Shown here one piece after another: positions 43,531 through 57,031 of a stretch of 64,000 bases of DNA. Numbering within the stretch: position 1 is the first letter of the stretch; each line of letters begins with the position of its first letter. The notes below the pieces were generated by a model. It was not told where the DNA came from and did no database searches. It saw only the letters and a program-made list of their open reading frames with translations. The DNA is from Polytrichum commune (lineage: Eukaryota; Streptophyta; Polytrichopsida; Polytrichales; Polytrichaceae). The stretch spans positions 32,704,440 through 32,768,439 of the forward strand of contig OX485807.1 of NCBI GenBank assembly GCA_950295325.1, written 5' to 3'. The translations under genes were made by a program, and so were the position numbers.

Positions 43531-44538
43531 TGTTCATTGCTTTGAGGAGGTTACTGGATCACCCTTCATGTGATTAACCCACTAAAGTTTAGCTAGAAAT
43601 ATCCAAAACATGTGCAAATTGACTCCCATGCAAAATGAGCCTCAATAAACCCTAAACCTCAAAGTCGGTGCTGATAAATCTTGGGTGGGCATCTTCACCA
43701 CACCGTACAATAGTAACAAAAACATTAGATGCGTGAATTCGGAGAATCATCTCACCCTTTGAGGTACAATACTTTAGTTGGATCACCCTGTGTAGTATTG
43801 TATTTTGAGATTCAGTCTGCGGCCTCTCCTATCGCCACACAAGCGGCACGGCAGCTGCCAACGAGCGAAGCAGCCCGGTAGTTGCCCGAGAGCGGGACTG
43901 CCACCCAGCAGGGTCCAGCAGAGGTCCAGCAGAGTGGACCAGCTCCTGTTCCAGGAGGCTTTCTTTTCCAGCAGACTCCAGCAGACTGCAGAGCTGCCTC
44001 TGTCTGCAGCAAGCAGCCTGCTCACACCCTCACATGATTCGATTTCTCTCCCTATTTCACGTAGAACATTTGCTCAATTTTTTTTTTCACACCGCCGCCT
44101 CCGAGCATGGACCGAGAGGTGCACAGGCTCATAATTTTGCTCGCCCTTCAGTTCTCATTGTTGATCATCTTGGAAACCCTATCAACGGAGCAAGAAAAAA
44201 TTCTTATATGGCAGTGGCATCAACTATGTTGCGTGACAATGGCGATGCAGGGTTAACACCCGATTCGAGGGGACAAGCAGCGATGCACTCCACGTGAGTG
44301 GCTTGCACAACTGCCCGGAGGGTTTTGGAATTGCTATCCAAGGAGAATGTCACCTTCCGAAACTTTGTCCTGACAAAGTTTGAAGTTGTGGTTTGCGAGA
44401 AAATCAATCGGCAAGTACTAAGTTAGTCATTGCGGGCGAATCCAGGGAGAGGAATCAGCTCCACATAAGTTTGAGAAGAATCGGATGCATCAAGTAGTGA
44501 AGGGTTAAGCTTAAGTACTTAGAGTGGAAGCAAGAAAT

Positions 44539-44592
<54 letters not shown>

Positions 44593-44738
44593 GTAGTGCT
44601 TTACTTCGAATTGCATCGCGAACTTGCATATCTCGTCTCCGATTGTAGACTCAGAAAAATTTGGGCAGAAGGTTCTTTGGAGATTTAGGGTTAAATTTTA
44701 AGGAGGAGAAGTTGAAGTTGAAGGAGAAGGAGAAGGAG
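43531..44738 (+). promoter_or_regulatory. upstream region of TENA_E with GC-rich island and (GA)n
   Basis: 43800-44020 is GC-rich with many 'ccagcag' and 'ctgcag' words. A pure GA dinucleotide tract of about 25 repeats lies at 44540-44589, some 150 bp before the start codon. GA tracts of this kind are known targets of plant GAGA-binding (BBR/BPC) proteins; whether this one is used is unknown. The leader just before the ATG is purine-rich (gaggagaagttgaagttgaa). No other gene recognised. Confidence 0.45.
44540..44589 (+). repeat. (GA)n microsatellite upstream of TENA_E
   Basis: About 25 uninterrupted GA repeats in the probable promoter or 5' UTR; expected to be length-polymorphic. Confidence 0.9.
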
Positions 44739-47560
44739 ATGGAGGTTTCGGGCAAGGGAGATAAGAAATCTACTACAGACACATGGCTAAGGGAGAATCA
44801 GGAGCTTTACACCGCGGCCACAAGCCATAGCTTCATTCAAAGTATTCGAGATGGTACCGTCGATGTCACCAACTTCAAACGATGGATGGTGAGCCATTCG
44901 CAACATGCTTCTAATTACATGATGATTTGCAATTTCATGTCATTTCATTCCACAACATGATGCTTGGATAGAATGAGGGCATTCGAGATTCAAGAAGTGA
45001 TTTCCATGAATATTTTCTGGGTTAGGTTTCTTGAGCGAAGTTAAAAGATATGCTTCTGATGTAGCCACCGGCGTGAAGTATGGTGTTGCTTCATCTTCGA
45101 GTTGGTCTGAATCTATACTTAATCCCGAAACCGTCATCACGAGAGTTGGAGGCCCCCAAGACTACTGCCTCGTTTCAAAGGACACCTTGAATGGAAGTGG
45201 ACAAGCTACCCATCTCCCCGGATGGCAAGCCCAGCCCCTAGATTCAAACATGGTTGATTGAAATTTATCGTGTTTACCCGGATACCCCACAATCATTGGG
45301 GTTGGACCATTAATAAGAGGGTGGACTGGAAATCCAGTGCTAGTAATTCACCCATTCGACCACTATTCCGGCCTTCGGCATCTTAACCTTGGAGGTCCAT
45401 GGGATCCGGGTTACATGTTAATGGACACATGTCACATGTCCCTTGTAGTTGAACGTAGCGTCAAGATTCAAGAAATAATTTCCATCAATAGTTTTCTGGG
45501 TTAGGTTTGTTGAGCAAAGTAGTAACAGCTTAAGGGGTCGCTATCATGTCTATGTAATTGTTTTGTGGATGTCCAGGAGCAAGACTATCACTTTGTAAGG
45601 GAGTTTGTGCGATTCACTGCAAGTGTGTTGCTCAAAGTGCCCCAAGGTGCACCGGAACAAGAAATGGACACCATCCTTGGAGGCCTCACGGCTCTGGAGA
45701 GTGAAATCTCATGGTTTCGAAAGGAAGCCAACTTTTGGCGGATATTTCTGGAGAAGGTTACGGTGTCCAAAACCAATGAAGAATACTGCAAGTAAGAAGC
45801 TGCACTCTCAACCCTACGTCAATCTTTTCGAATACTGTAGAGAATGTTGTCTGTTTCAACACTTTGAGTCCCAAAAGCCAATTTCCACGTTGGATTGAAC
45901 ATAGTCTTGACCAATGTAGATATGACATGTTGGAGATTTCTATCAGAAGTAATTATTTTGTGTCGAATCAAACAACACCCTGCAGTATCAACTGTCAATC
46001 TCAACTGTCAATCTCAACGCATAATCAGTAACAATGCTCATTCACTACATTGCCATTCTGAACTAAGTAATGTATGTGAGGTGCTCGGCATGGGTGGTAC
46101 TAGGCGCCCAACCTATTGAGTTGTGCTTAGTGGCGAGGAAGGTACTAGGTCCCTCGTACAACCAATGGTGTAGTGACTTGTGTCCATTATTGGATGCAGT
46201 GGTTACGCCATGGGAAGGTCCATCATCCAGTATGGGTAACAATGTGTCTCTTCATATCTAATCAAGATTAAACACGCCGACAAAATCACCTGGCTTAATC
46301 ACTACAAACTAGGTGATAGATGTGATGGATATGAGGAGTCTTGCCATGAGCTGCGATAGGTGTACAACCTACCAAGGTTGCCTATAACAGTGGACACGTG
46401 TCAATTAACGCACGTAGTGGTCAGGCCATGGCATGATCATCAATTAGGGGTGATAATGTGCCTCCACATACCCAATCAGGAATAGAGGTGCTGGCAAAAT
46501 CGCTCAGCCTGATCACTACAAAGTACTCTTTCTTTATCCTGGTATGATAGCTAGCTAGTCATTGTTTTGTGTCATGACCAGGTTGTTGAAAGAGTTGGAG
46601 AAAGACACCACACCATATCCAGTAGCAATTACTGCTTTCTGGTTGATAGAATTGGTGTACTCCGCTAGCTTCATGTCATGCTTGGAGGAAGGGGCAAAAA
46701 CTCCATTTGAGCTCCTCAGCACTGTGAAGAGATGGGGTAGCCAAGAATTTCACCAATACACGTTGAGTTTGAAGAAGCTAGCAGACAAGGCGCTCGAGAA
46801 TGCGACTGAAGCTGAACAGAAACAAGCAAAAGAGGTTAGAGACACTTCACAATCCATTACACACTTCTACCATGACATGCAAATAGAGCTACTTTTTAAC
46901 ACAATGAGGCTTTTGGTCGGGAGTTGGTCCCCTATGATTTTCCATTTTGCATACAAAATCAATAATTTCTTTCCACTTGTCGTGCTGGCTTGGAGGCCAT
47001 GTTTGAATTTGAATGAAGAGCAACCTATTACGGTTCATCAAGGACCAAACTCATTCTTGCACCTCTTGACATGCCAAAATAAGCTTAACCCTCAATGAAC
47101 CAACATAGAATGTTTCTTGTTCAAACCCCACACTACCTCCACCTCCAAGTATGCACCGAAAACTTACCAAACATGGAAAGTACTAAATGCAAAACAATCA
47201 ACTCCCAACTAAAAGTCATGTTGAGTTAGGGAACAACTACAATGTGTTGACAACAACACTTGATTTTGCAAATTTAAGCCTACTCGGATTGCTTGCTTTC
47301 TTAATTGATGAGCATAATCAGTTTGAGGTTCCCTGGCCCATCCTTATCTCCTTATAATGATTCCATGAGGCACCTTTTGCACAGTTCCTTTGATTCAAGA
47401 CCTTAAATATATTCTGGGCTTCCTCCGCATCTGCAACAAACCTTGTGTATGCCTTTAATCAACCTAACATGCTTGGAATTTGGTTGTCCTCCAGACTTGC
47501 GTGGCCATCTTGGAGCATGAGGTGAAGTTTTGGGACATGGCTGGTTTTGTGCTGGGCTGA
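44739..47560 (+). CDS. TENA_E: TenA family thiamin-salvage hydrolase (TenA_E type)
   Basis: Four exons, 44739-44888, 45577-45791, 46582-46834 and 47495-47560, with GT-AG introns and a closed frame, give 227 aa, typical of the family. Landmarks: TWLRENQELYTAATSHSFIQ, SIRDGTVDVTNFKRWM, EQDYHFVREFVRFTASVL, ILGGLTALESEISWF, YPVAITAFWLIELVY, CLEEGAKTPFELL, RWGSQEFHQY and LEHEVKFWDM. It closely parallels Arabidopsis At3g16990. That protein belongs to the group lacking the classical active-site Cys, and is known to hydrolyse the amino-pyrimidine (and its formyl form) from thiamin breakdown to HMP for re-use. No transit peptide is seen, so a cytosolic place is inferred. The start is the first in-frame ATG; the frame extends upstream without another ATG. 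Confidence 0.88.
46190..46525 (+). repeat. diverged tandem duplication in TENA_E intron 2
   Basis: Two units of about 110 bp (about 46190-46310 and 46415-46525) share 'gtggt.a.gccatgg', 'aatgtg.ctc..cata', 'aatca.gaat', 'aaaatc.c' and 'tgatcactacaaa' blocks, at visibly lower identity than the recent MITEs. No function suggested. Confidence 0.45.
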
Positions 47561-48362
47561 AAGTACAACCAACACCGCGCACAATCAAGTGTCATTTCAT
47601 ACAGTAGAAGTTGGTACTCTAGGAATAGTTTGGTATAGATACAATTATGTCCAGGGATATTACAGACTGGTCTTCAATCTTGCATAAGTCAGTTAGCAGA
47701 CTTCTTCTGTTCAAAGACAGAGTAAAGCTGTGCTGCTTACATTGGCATTCTGAGTTTTCATCATGGAGTTCGACCTGATGTTTTTTTTTGGTTTATTGGC
47801 ACAGAACTATGAACAAGTACTGAAATTTCGTCCTTGGCTTCATTAGTGGCTCTCATATGGGTACCGCCAACCCCTCCCAGAAACGTTTTAGAAAGGATAA
47901 TAACAGGGTTGGACAGATGAGCTCAAAGCATGCTCATACGGTGCAATTGTACAAAAACTCATCAGTGACTCTACAGATCTATCTATTTCCTAACCACACT
48001 CATGGTTGGAGAATCCCCAATATTTGGTAGGCATCAACAACATGCACCTCTGATTTCTTTCGTCTTCGTCCATCCTTTTTCTTTCAGCTTCATCCATCTT
48101 CTTTCCCACCGTCGCATATCTTCATCCTCCAAGGGACCCATGTGGCTCCGATGCTGTTGCAAGTTGGAGCAAAGACCAGAGAAGCGACAATGAAATCCAT
48201 AAAGAAATCACAATCTGCACACATCGACTGCAATACATTTTGCTCAAATCTCTCGAAATTCTTGTGAACCTTGCACTCCGTTAATCCTTCCGTCTGTCTG
48301 TTTCCGCCTGTCTGTAAAACATCATACTTGAGATAGGAATTCTTATCTCCAATTTTCAGCAT
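47561..48362. other. 3' flank of TENA_E, intergenic
   Basis: Contains the probable 3' UTR and no other recognised gene. Confidence 0.45.
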
Positions 48363-48435
48363 GGGGATGTAGCTCAAATGGTAGAGCGCCCGTTTCGCAT
48401 ACGGGAGGTAACGGGATCGATGCCCGTCATCTCCA
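48363..48435 (+). tRNA. tRNA-Ala (anticodon CGC)
   Basis: 73 nt folding as a cloverleaf: acceptor GGGGATG / CATCTCC (one G-U pair) with discriminator A, D arm GCTC...GAGC, anticodon arm CCCGT-TTCGCAT-ACGGG and T arm ACGGG-ATCGATG-CCCGT. The G3:U70 pair that identifies tRNA-Ala is present (G at position 3, T opposite). The A box TAGCTCAAATGG is canonical. The T loop reads ATCGATG where TTCGANT is usual, so T54 is replaced by A, which also alters the B box. A pol III terminator TTTT follows at 48443-48446. There is no intron. It is probably a real gene, but the T-loop change leaves a chance that it is a pseudogene. Confidence 0.9.
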
Positions 48436-50721
48436 GACACCCTTTTCCTTTTCGTTCCTTTTTATTCTGGGTAGAGAAGATGACACGTGGATTCTGCACA
48501 TCAGGTTGACGGGTGTACAATATGCATTCACATTAATGTATTTTTATGCTTATGTACCGTATTCTCCTGGATATATATATCGTAGTATTCTAATGTGGAA
48601 TCACAGCATTTCATTTAAATAATATTATGTCAGTGTATGCGTTCTTGAATCCTATCAATTCATTTTACAATTAGTTGTTAATAGTATTCTAAAGACGATG
48701 AATAAGGCATTCATAAGAAATTACTATCACAATTATGTATGAATAAGAAGATCTGTTTTCAATGTTGTGAACAAAGACATGGATGCCCCACAATCAACAA
48801 GCTGATGCAATCCTTTTCTTATATCCCAAAACCCTAGGGAATGGATGTTCCTAGTTTAAATCTCACTCCTCAGTGTTATGTTTCCATCCCATATATCACA
48901 AGTTTGGTCACTAAAAGTAAACCACCTAAGAATCCAAACCATACGCTCGCATGTATCACATTGTTGCAATGTTGACTTTGTGTTATTCCATAATATCTCA
49001 TGTGTAATTCTCTTTTATCACGAGTCCATGCTAACATTACAGGACTCCTAAATGTCATGTGCACTTTGGTTGCCACTAGCGTGTTACTACGGAGTTTAGA
49101 TTGTGCTTGCGGATGTACAACTACAGCTTTGAAGTTCTCCAACTGCGAAGGACCACAAAACCCACCAGTGAACAACAAATGTTTTCACATAAACCCAGGG
49201 AGAAGTCTCAACTTCCGTGTTGTTAAAGTTTATATTATGCCACTGTAGATGCCTCGGTGAGCTTCTAATTTGTTCATTTAACATCTTATGGTAAATCACA
49301 ATCTAACAAGACTTCCAAATTTACAAGTTGCACCAAAAGTTCTCATTCATGAATCAAGGGAATTCCCTCTGCAACATGATGAGAATGATATTCATTCATG
49401 GTAACGTGCTCACACACTTTCGGATCTTTGACTCAAATTTATGCCACTGTAAGGATATCTACAGACTTTTTCTAGGCTACTCTTGACACAACTTATCTAG
49501 GAAAAGAAGCCGCAGTGCGCGAGTTTATCAAAATTCTTGATCTCGAGATTGGACAACCCTGGTAGAGTAGCATGAGGCACCTCTACAATCTGTTCTATGG
49601 ATTCCCAATGCCAGTTTATAACACGTATATATTAAACAAGGCAGTAATGCGCAATTATAACTTTGCATCTCCAAGGATCAAGCTCCAACCGACAAAGTTT
49701 AAGTGCACTGAAAGTCGTGGTCGATCTCTGCTCTCTTTTACATAACTTCCCCAAAACATATGCAAATGACAAAAAAATGATCAAAATTGGGAAGACATTG
49801 CAGAGCAAGAGCATGTATCCTCTCTGTTGGAACCAGATCAAGAGGGAACTTGTCAACAGTCCCACTCAATCTCTGCTGTCTACACGTTATGCTTTAGACA
49901 CACCTTGAACTGCCCTTGACCTCTCACAACACTTTGATGTGTATTTAAAGTAAATAGAATGTCGAACAAGACCTATGGTTCTCCAGTGAAATCAAACCAC
50001 ATATTAAATCAGGAAACCCGTTCAAAATCAGCAACTCATTAACGTTTGACGGGGACCTAAAGATCCTCATTAGAGTCTCTACCTTTAGACTTTTGGTGGC
50101 CTACCAGTTGGAAAAGGTGAACATCACTCCACATTCTAATCTCAGGCAAATCGCTTCATATTTGTCATACTCAGTCTGATCCGGAATGGTGCACAAATCT
50201 CTCAGCAATGAGAATTGCACTATGACACCAACAGTGAAGAGGTACTGACAGTGGAAGATTCTCCTGATGTTAAATAGTGACGCGACTTAGGTCTTGGGCA
50301 AAGCCCATGAATGATGCATCTTACTCAAACCTCTGAATATGCATCCTGAGGAACCGATCAAGAGAAAACTCTCTGAATCAACTGAACCCACAATAAACAA
50401 CTAGTGTGTCCAGTAAAGACGCATTGCACTGCATCTTACATTCATGATAACCTCGTAAGCGACTTGTGACTCTTGGATGTCAGGCTAGCCAAACTCGGTG
50501 ACAAAACTCAACAGATACAACACAGTAGGGATGACATAATTACATGATGATGCCATAGCCGATTGTAACACCTGCAACAATCTGCTTTTTGAATTTGGTG
50601 ATAGATTCCTCTCGGTGAGTAGAGTGAGGAGGCCTCACAAGCAGGTGACAACAATGATTCCTGGTCGATTCTGAAAGCAGTAGTGAGGATGTCCAACGTC
50701 ATAAAGACAACCTATTTGACA
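48436..50721. other. intergenic, no gene recognised
   Basis: Moderately AT-rich, with only short frames on both strands. No domain, RNA gene or repeat terminus recognised up to the CACTA element. Confidence 0.45.
48443..48446 (+). terminator. pol III terminator of tRNA-Ala
   Basis: CCTTTTCC, 8 nt after the tRNA 3' end; a second TTTT follows at 48449-48452. Confidence 0.7.
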
Positions 50722-50724
50722 CCA
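50722..50724 (+). repeat. CACTA target duplication CCA, left
   Basis: CCA directly before the terminal CACTAGTACC; identical to 63589-63591. Confidence 0.8.
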
Positions 50725-53067
50725 CACTAGTACCGAGACCCCTGTTAGCAACGGTTTTCAACTTAGGCGTTTTGAGTATGCCTACTAGTTTACAGTTTTG
50801 TAAAGGTTTTGCAACACTCTCATATGACTCATTTTGTAGTTCACTAAAGACTTGAATTTGGGTGTTTTAAGATTGAACAATTTCATATTCTATAATAAGT
50901 CACAGGGGTCTCTCTATTATGGCAAAAAACAATTACAGTTCCCCTTAATTTTGCCACTTGTCAATCCTACACTACTTGAGACTCTTTAATGTTGTTGGCA
51001 CGTGATTGGTTTAGGGTGTGTACATGCTACTATTACATATTACACAAATACAACATATGTATTGGACATAAAAATTGAGTGTATTGAACTATTGTGTAAG
51101 TTCGCTTTTTATTTGTAATATGCAAACTATCATGTTGCATTATTGACTAATGAATAAGTGGTTCCAATTACATTTTTCCAACGTGCTTAATTGAAAGGCT
51201 CTTTGGTGTCCTTGACCACCAAGCTATCCGACCTCTTTTTCAACTATGCCAATATGTCTTTCTCAACAAATTCCATTGTTTTCCAAAATATTAAATAATT
51301 GATTAATTTGTTAAGTATGATGTGGTTACTAGTGTTGTTACCACTTTTCCAATCCTAGTGTTAATATTCCTTACCTTTGGTAGCTATAATTAAACCATTG
51401 AAATCTTTGCAATGTGCCCATTGGGTATATTTTTCAAAAAAAAACTACCTTATAGGTCAGACCATTAGTTGGAGACAACATAACTAACTTAATTTAGAGT
51501 GGGCGCACTTCCAAGTATTCCAATATATTATGACTGACATTTAGTTGATAAAAAAAAAATTCTCACACTTTTGTAAGCACCTACGGCTTGAAAAAACATT
51601 TTGAGTACATTTCCCCTTATAATTTTGAAAGTATTCATAAAATTATAGTATTATATAATTTAATTGATTACATCCATGTGATGTTACAAAAAACTATCAA
51701 TGTTTTCCATATATCTATTGATGGTTTTCAAAACAAATAAATAGTTTATGGTATAATTCCTTGTTCTTAGATTGTAAGATAGATTTGTATATACTATGAA
51801 AAATCAAATTGTTTGTAGTTGTCTTTGTACACTTAGGATATAATATTCAAAACTTACATTCTGCAATTTTGAAAACCAATACATCAAAAGAAGTAAAGGA
51901 TTCAATCAAATCGTTCACTTAGTTGTCATATGTTTGACTTTGGCCTAGAATTGTTCTAATTTTTACTTATATTTACAGTTTATTTATAGTTACATAATGA
52001 CTAAAACATCAAAAAATTTACACTATAAGTTCAAATGTTTTGCGTGTGTGTAATAATTGTGAACTTCTAGTTTTAATACATTAAGATAAAAAATTAATCA
52101 TAATATTGCACTGATAAGATATTGTTTTATGTATTGCATTTATTTATTCTGTCATTCACCAGGGGTCCAACCACGGTTTAATGCATCAAAATTGTGTCAT
52201 ATGTTATCGTTTTTTAAAAAATAGTCTTTGACAATCCTTTCAATAATTTCTATGTACTTAAAATTTTATTTAGGTTTATAATCACAACTTACCATAATTA
52301 TTAACATTGTCTTCATATGTATATAATGCCATTGGTTTGTAATTTGGTTATGTGGTTTTGCTTTAGACAATAGTATGTATGAAATGTTAATAATTTTTTT
52401 TGTAGACAATCCTTATTGGTACACTTTAGCATGTTTATTATATTCTAGGTGTTATATTCAATACATATATGCATTCAAGAATAAAATTTGTGCATTATGG
52501 CTAAGTTTGCTTAAATTGCAACTCAATTTTGAATACTGTGAATTTTGAAGTAATTAAAGTTTTTTTAATATGCAAAATATCTCTAATAATAATTTTTATC
52601 ATTTTATCATTTGGAACACGTAAATAACATCTATGTCATTATAAACGGTGTAAAGGAGAACAATTTCGATTGTTTTGTGTATGTGATAAACATGAAATCC
52701 AACATGCCTTCATATAAAAGCATCAAGTTTTTCAGATTCAAGAGACAATATATCATGATCTTCAACAAATTCATCACAAATATGAAATATATTTTATAAT
52801 TTTCATAATTTTGGATAAATAAACATTTTTGTATTTAACAATTATGTTGTTTAATATACTGAATGAAATGAAAAATCTAATATAAAATATTTTATATAAA
52901 ACACAAAATTGAAAAAATGAAAGTAATTTTGAACAACGTTACATGTCACATATTTGTATATTTTGATTTTCTCATAAGACTTTAGATATGAGAATATGAT
53001 TTAAGAACTAGATGTTTGTCGTGTAAATAGCGACCGTATGTCATTGCAGCTCGAGTACCAACCACCA

Positions 53068-53778
53068 CTAACAAACAACAATAAAACATAGCAAAATCAC
53101 ACACAAACAACACACCGCAACCGGAATCTTCCGGGATTTGCTAGAATCCACTAGCATGAACATCAAATCAGTGGCATCGTGCTGACACAAGGTACGATCA
53201 CACTGCTCAACAATGGCGAAAGCTTTTGTAACTATTGCATGGCCACCATAATTCATGATGATCATGGGCATCGCTAAGTCAATGAGGCGTTTGTCAATCT
53301 TTGATAAAAAGACCTTCACCAATTGACTCTCTGTGAAAACACCTTCAGATTTCCTGGAAAACCTCGCCAACCTTGTGTATATAATACGAGGTGTGTCCTC
53401 TTTCTCCCGTCGAAAGTCTTGAATCCTCTGCATCTGATCTCGGCGGAAACCTTTATGTTCCTCCTCCAAATGGAGTTCGAATTCCTGCAGAGGATCAAAA
53501 TCAGGCGGAACTCCTAAAGAGGCTAATGCCGCCTGTGTAGTCTGGGCATAACGGTAGATTGAAAGAATATGGCTTGACGTACTCGCAGATGCGGGCGCGA
53601 GAGCCTTATCTTTAGGCTCACCGGGGAAACTCCCCTCTACATCCACCATAACGACGTTCTCGACTTGCTCTGGCTTTACCACAAGAGCGGCCAATGAACT
53701 GGAAGTTGCACCTTTCTTTAATGCGGAAACCAACTCTACCCAAATCTCCCAGTACCGCTCTATTTGGCGTAGTTCCAT
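53068..53778 (-). pseudogene. Ty3/gypsy gag-like fragment
   Basis: A 236-codon frame. Central and C-terminal parts match the retrotransposon gag domain: FELHLEEEHKGFRRDQM, DTPRIIYTRLARFSRKS, VFTESQLVKVFLSKIDKRL, IDLAMPMIIMNYGG and AIVEQCDRTLCQHDATDL. The family pattern is a capsid-like 'L..Y..RL......G...T...L...FL.KL...L'. The expected zinc knuckle and protease do not follow; the frame instead ends in a hydrophobic tail unlike gag (VAVCCLCVILLCFIVVC), suggesting a truncation. No pol domains were seen nearby. Confidence 0.6.
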
Positions 53779-54989
53779 CTAATAAGCATCCCTTCATTGC
53801 TCATAAATCTGGAGTGCCTCGTGTTCCAAATGTTGGGGCAGTAGCTTAAACGCATACTAGTCATTGAAACTGGTATTGTGTTGACATTTCTCCCTTATCC
53901 ATGTCCTGAACCAAATTTTCTAATTTTGTAGAGAAATGGTCCCCGCTCGACTAGAAAATCGGTCCCAGATGCCGCCTCGCGTCTCCTCTTCCATCTCGTT
54001 AAAGGATCACACCCAAAGGACGTGAGACCGAGTGGCAGTCCCCCACGCTGAAGTAAGCTAAAAAACCTCGTCGCAAGCCACCATTGGTTCAACGTCCAAG
54101 AGGTCCGGGGATCGACCTTTCGATGATGCCGGAGACGGAAAACGATAATGTTGGTTCCGAATTGTAACCATAAACCCGCAATGGATTCGGTTACGGGAGC
54201 CAACAACCTAAACTAATGTGGTGTCAAGGTAAAGGGTCAAAAGATGAAAGACAACTTGTACATGAAAACTCTACCAAACTTGTAGTTTACTGGTCATCAA
54301 TCCAGTTTCACTATAAGGGAAGACAAATACCACACGCAAGGGTCCCGTCGGTCATTAGTCCAACCTCGCCCCCACAATACCCTATCACAAATTAATACAA
54401 CAGAAAATGAGGCAATGCCGATGACTGCCAACAGTACAGTCCGTCACGGAAGAAGGTTCAAAAACAAAATACAGAAAATAATGCAATTTGTATCACTGGA
54501 TCCTCTTTCCCAAACAACATTTTAAGCAGAAATAAAAATTAACTGCATCCAACCGACACCTGCCTACGGTTGGTGGTATAAATTGAGGACTTCGTGTTGC
54601 CATGAAAAAAAAATGGCACCTATACACATCTCTCATCTCCTCACTACTACCTAAGAATCCCTTCTTACAATAATGTCGGGAATATATGTTGACAAACATA
54701 ATTCAACCCTAATAATAATATATTTTAGGCCGAATGAAAATTCCACATGCCACCCAATCTCCAATGGCACCCTCTCGGAAATTTGTGCAACACAACCCCT
54801 AAAAGAAATTCCAAGTATCTTAATATATTACAAGAGCTTTGGTTTTCTACCTTGTGTTCTTGATTAATGAAAACAAAGTTTCCGCCAAAATTTGTCTTTT
54901 CTTAATTCCCAAAAAATTAACTTCTTAAAGAAAAAAGAAAAATAAAAGTTGAAAGGAAACAAAAAAAATTTAAAAATAAAAAATAAAAG

Positions 54990-55085
54990 TAGGGATTGTT
55001 AACATGTAATCGGTTGGACTTGCAAACACTCAGCTCTCAACCGCTTATGCCCAAAAATCTCTCCCCGATCACTGTTGGAATTATT
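54990..55085 (-). repeat. dispersed repeat family F, partial copy 4
   Basis: Reverse-complement match to the 5' part of the family ('cggggagagatttttgggcata', 'gtttgcaagtccaaccgattacatgtt'), nearest to copy 3 at 43311. Confidence 0.5.
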
Positions 55086-57031
55086 GCGGCCATTGCAGTC
55101 TGCCGCAGAGAGCCGCAGGCAGCCGTCGCGGTCTGCAGACTAGGGGCCACCAGCGGAGGGAGGCTGACGCATCTTTTTTTTTTTTTTTTAAAAATCATTT
55201 TCTTCTTCATTTAGCGTGAAGAATTCGTTTTAAAGAACAATGGCGCGAATGCTTGCTTGCAAGCAACCAAATGGTAGAAAATTCCGTGGAAAATTCAAAG
55301 ATTTCTTACCACAATTTAAAGTGATGTGTAAACTTCACAAGCACACCTCTTTCTTGTTGTTACTCCGCTAATCCGTGATGTTTGTCGTTCTTCACTCCAC
55401 AATCCCGCCATCACTTGTCCTCACTCTTTCTTGAGTGTTGTAGCTCAAGATTTGAAGAAAAAAAAAGGAATAATGCATTCTTGCCAAGTGAGAAGGAAGA
55501 TAGTAAAACATTCATAAGAGCTCTAATCTCTCTTCAAATGCACACACTGAATCAAGCTATCTCTCACTCCACCACGGGTGAATTCAAGAGTGTAAGAAAG
55601 GGGAGAAGAACTCAAGATTTATTACAAACACATGCAACCTTCACCTCACACAAGTTCTCTCCATACACTCACTCACAAGACTTGACTTTGCAAGAATGTC
55701 AAGCCAAGAAGGAGGCTCTTTGTTTAGGAGCCTTTCTCTTCACGATTGAGATTCATTCATCCAAATCTAAATGGATGAAACCCAACGGATAAGGTGCGGC
55801 CGCCGACGCCGCATACCGTGACATGTCTTTCAATCACGACAAAGAAACTTTTCAATGCCCGTGAAGAATGGGAAGTTCGATGCTAAGTCCATTCAACTAC
55901 TTGAGTTCGTCTGGTCTAACCTAGCACTTGCACCAACAACTACAAAGTCTTTGTTGCAATAATCTTTATACAAGGAATGTTAATTATCAGAATTACAATC
56001 AAACATATTGTTGTTAAATTTGCAAATATAGACTACCGTAGTTTAATAGCAGGTTCGGCACAAAATAGTTCTAAAATAAATGCCTAAATTTTTGGGATAT
56101 TATTGGCATTTTTTGCCGAATATAAAATTAATTATTTTTCAAAATTGCCGAAAAGTAAGAAATTTTTATTTCTCACTAGAGTTTTACTTACAGTGGAAGC
56201 ATATGTGAATTTTGAAGGAGAGAAGGTGCTCCTTTTGTAATCAAGCTCACTTACATTAGTCCACAAAGAATATGAGTTAAGAAGTAGCAAGTAGGTGAGG
56301 CTTTTCAAATGTGTTGTACACAAATGTTTGGAGTCCAATTGAGCATAGAAGATGAAGTTTTATAGAATTTTGTCCAACTAACAAAAGTTGAGAAATCAGT
56401 CCTTCTTCCACCTCCAACAAGTTTTGTGTCAAAATAAGTCTTTATGCAAAAGATATGGACAAAACATTGCAGCTGTGTAAAGATCAAAAAATTAAAATGC
56501 GTTCATAACAATTTTTCGGAGCTCATTTGTGCATAAAAGATCAACTTTTTTGGAATTTTGTTGGTCTAAGAAAAGTTTAGAAATGAAGTAATCAAGTGAA
56601 ATTTATGTCATTTGAAGACTCTATGCAAAAGTTATGCGTGTTATAAAAATGAAGTCTAACTAGGTGCTTCACCTCAAAGTTTACGTATCCCATATGCATT
56701 GTTGAACACAACTCCACTCTACTTGCATAAAGCACAGAGCATTCTCAACTCTTCACTCACATCTTACTTGTCATTCAATGCAAGAGAGATGTACAAGATA
56801 TAAGCTTAAATAGAAAATAAAAAATGAATTTAAGCCGAATTCTTAAAAATTAAAAGTAAAAATTGCTGAAAATATGAACATACTATTTTAAGATTCTGAA
56901 CCTACTTTTTGAACTTTAATTAAATATTAGGCAGCAAGTTGTCAAACCTGCTAGTAAACTACGGTAGTGATGCAACGTGAGTAGAATTTTTTTATTACGG
57001 TTTCCATTATATTTTTAAAATAAAAACTTTA

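Larger units (their letters stand above)
53025..55960 (-). mobile_element. nested Ty3/gypsy-related fragment within the CACTA element
   Basis: A block whose base composition is clearly less AT-rich than the CACTA interior on both sides. It contains the gag-type frame at 53068-53778 (minus strand) and further non-coding, retroelement-like sequence. Exact ends, long terminal repeats and a target duplication could not be found by eye, so the limits are approximate. A partial copy of repeat family F lies at 54990-55085. Confidence 0.4.

Noticed and set aside
45290-45375. tRNA-Ser(GGA)-like anticodon arm (tggactggaaatcca) in TENA_E intron 1
   Set aside because: Acceptor, D and T arms do not pair convincingly; at best a decayed tRNA-derived fragment.
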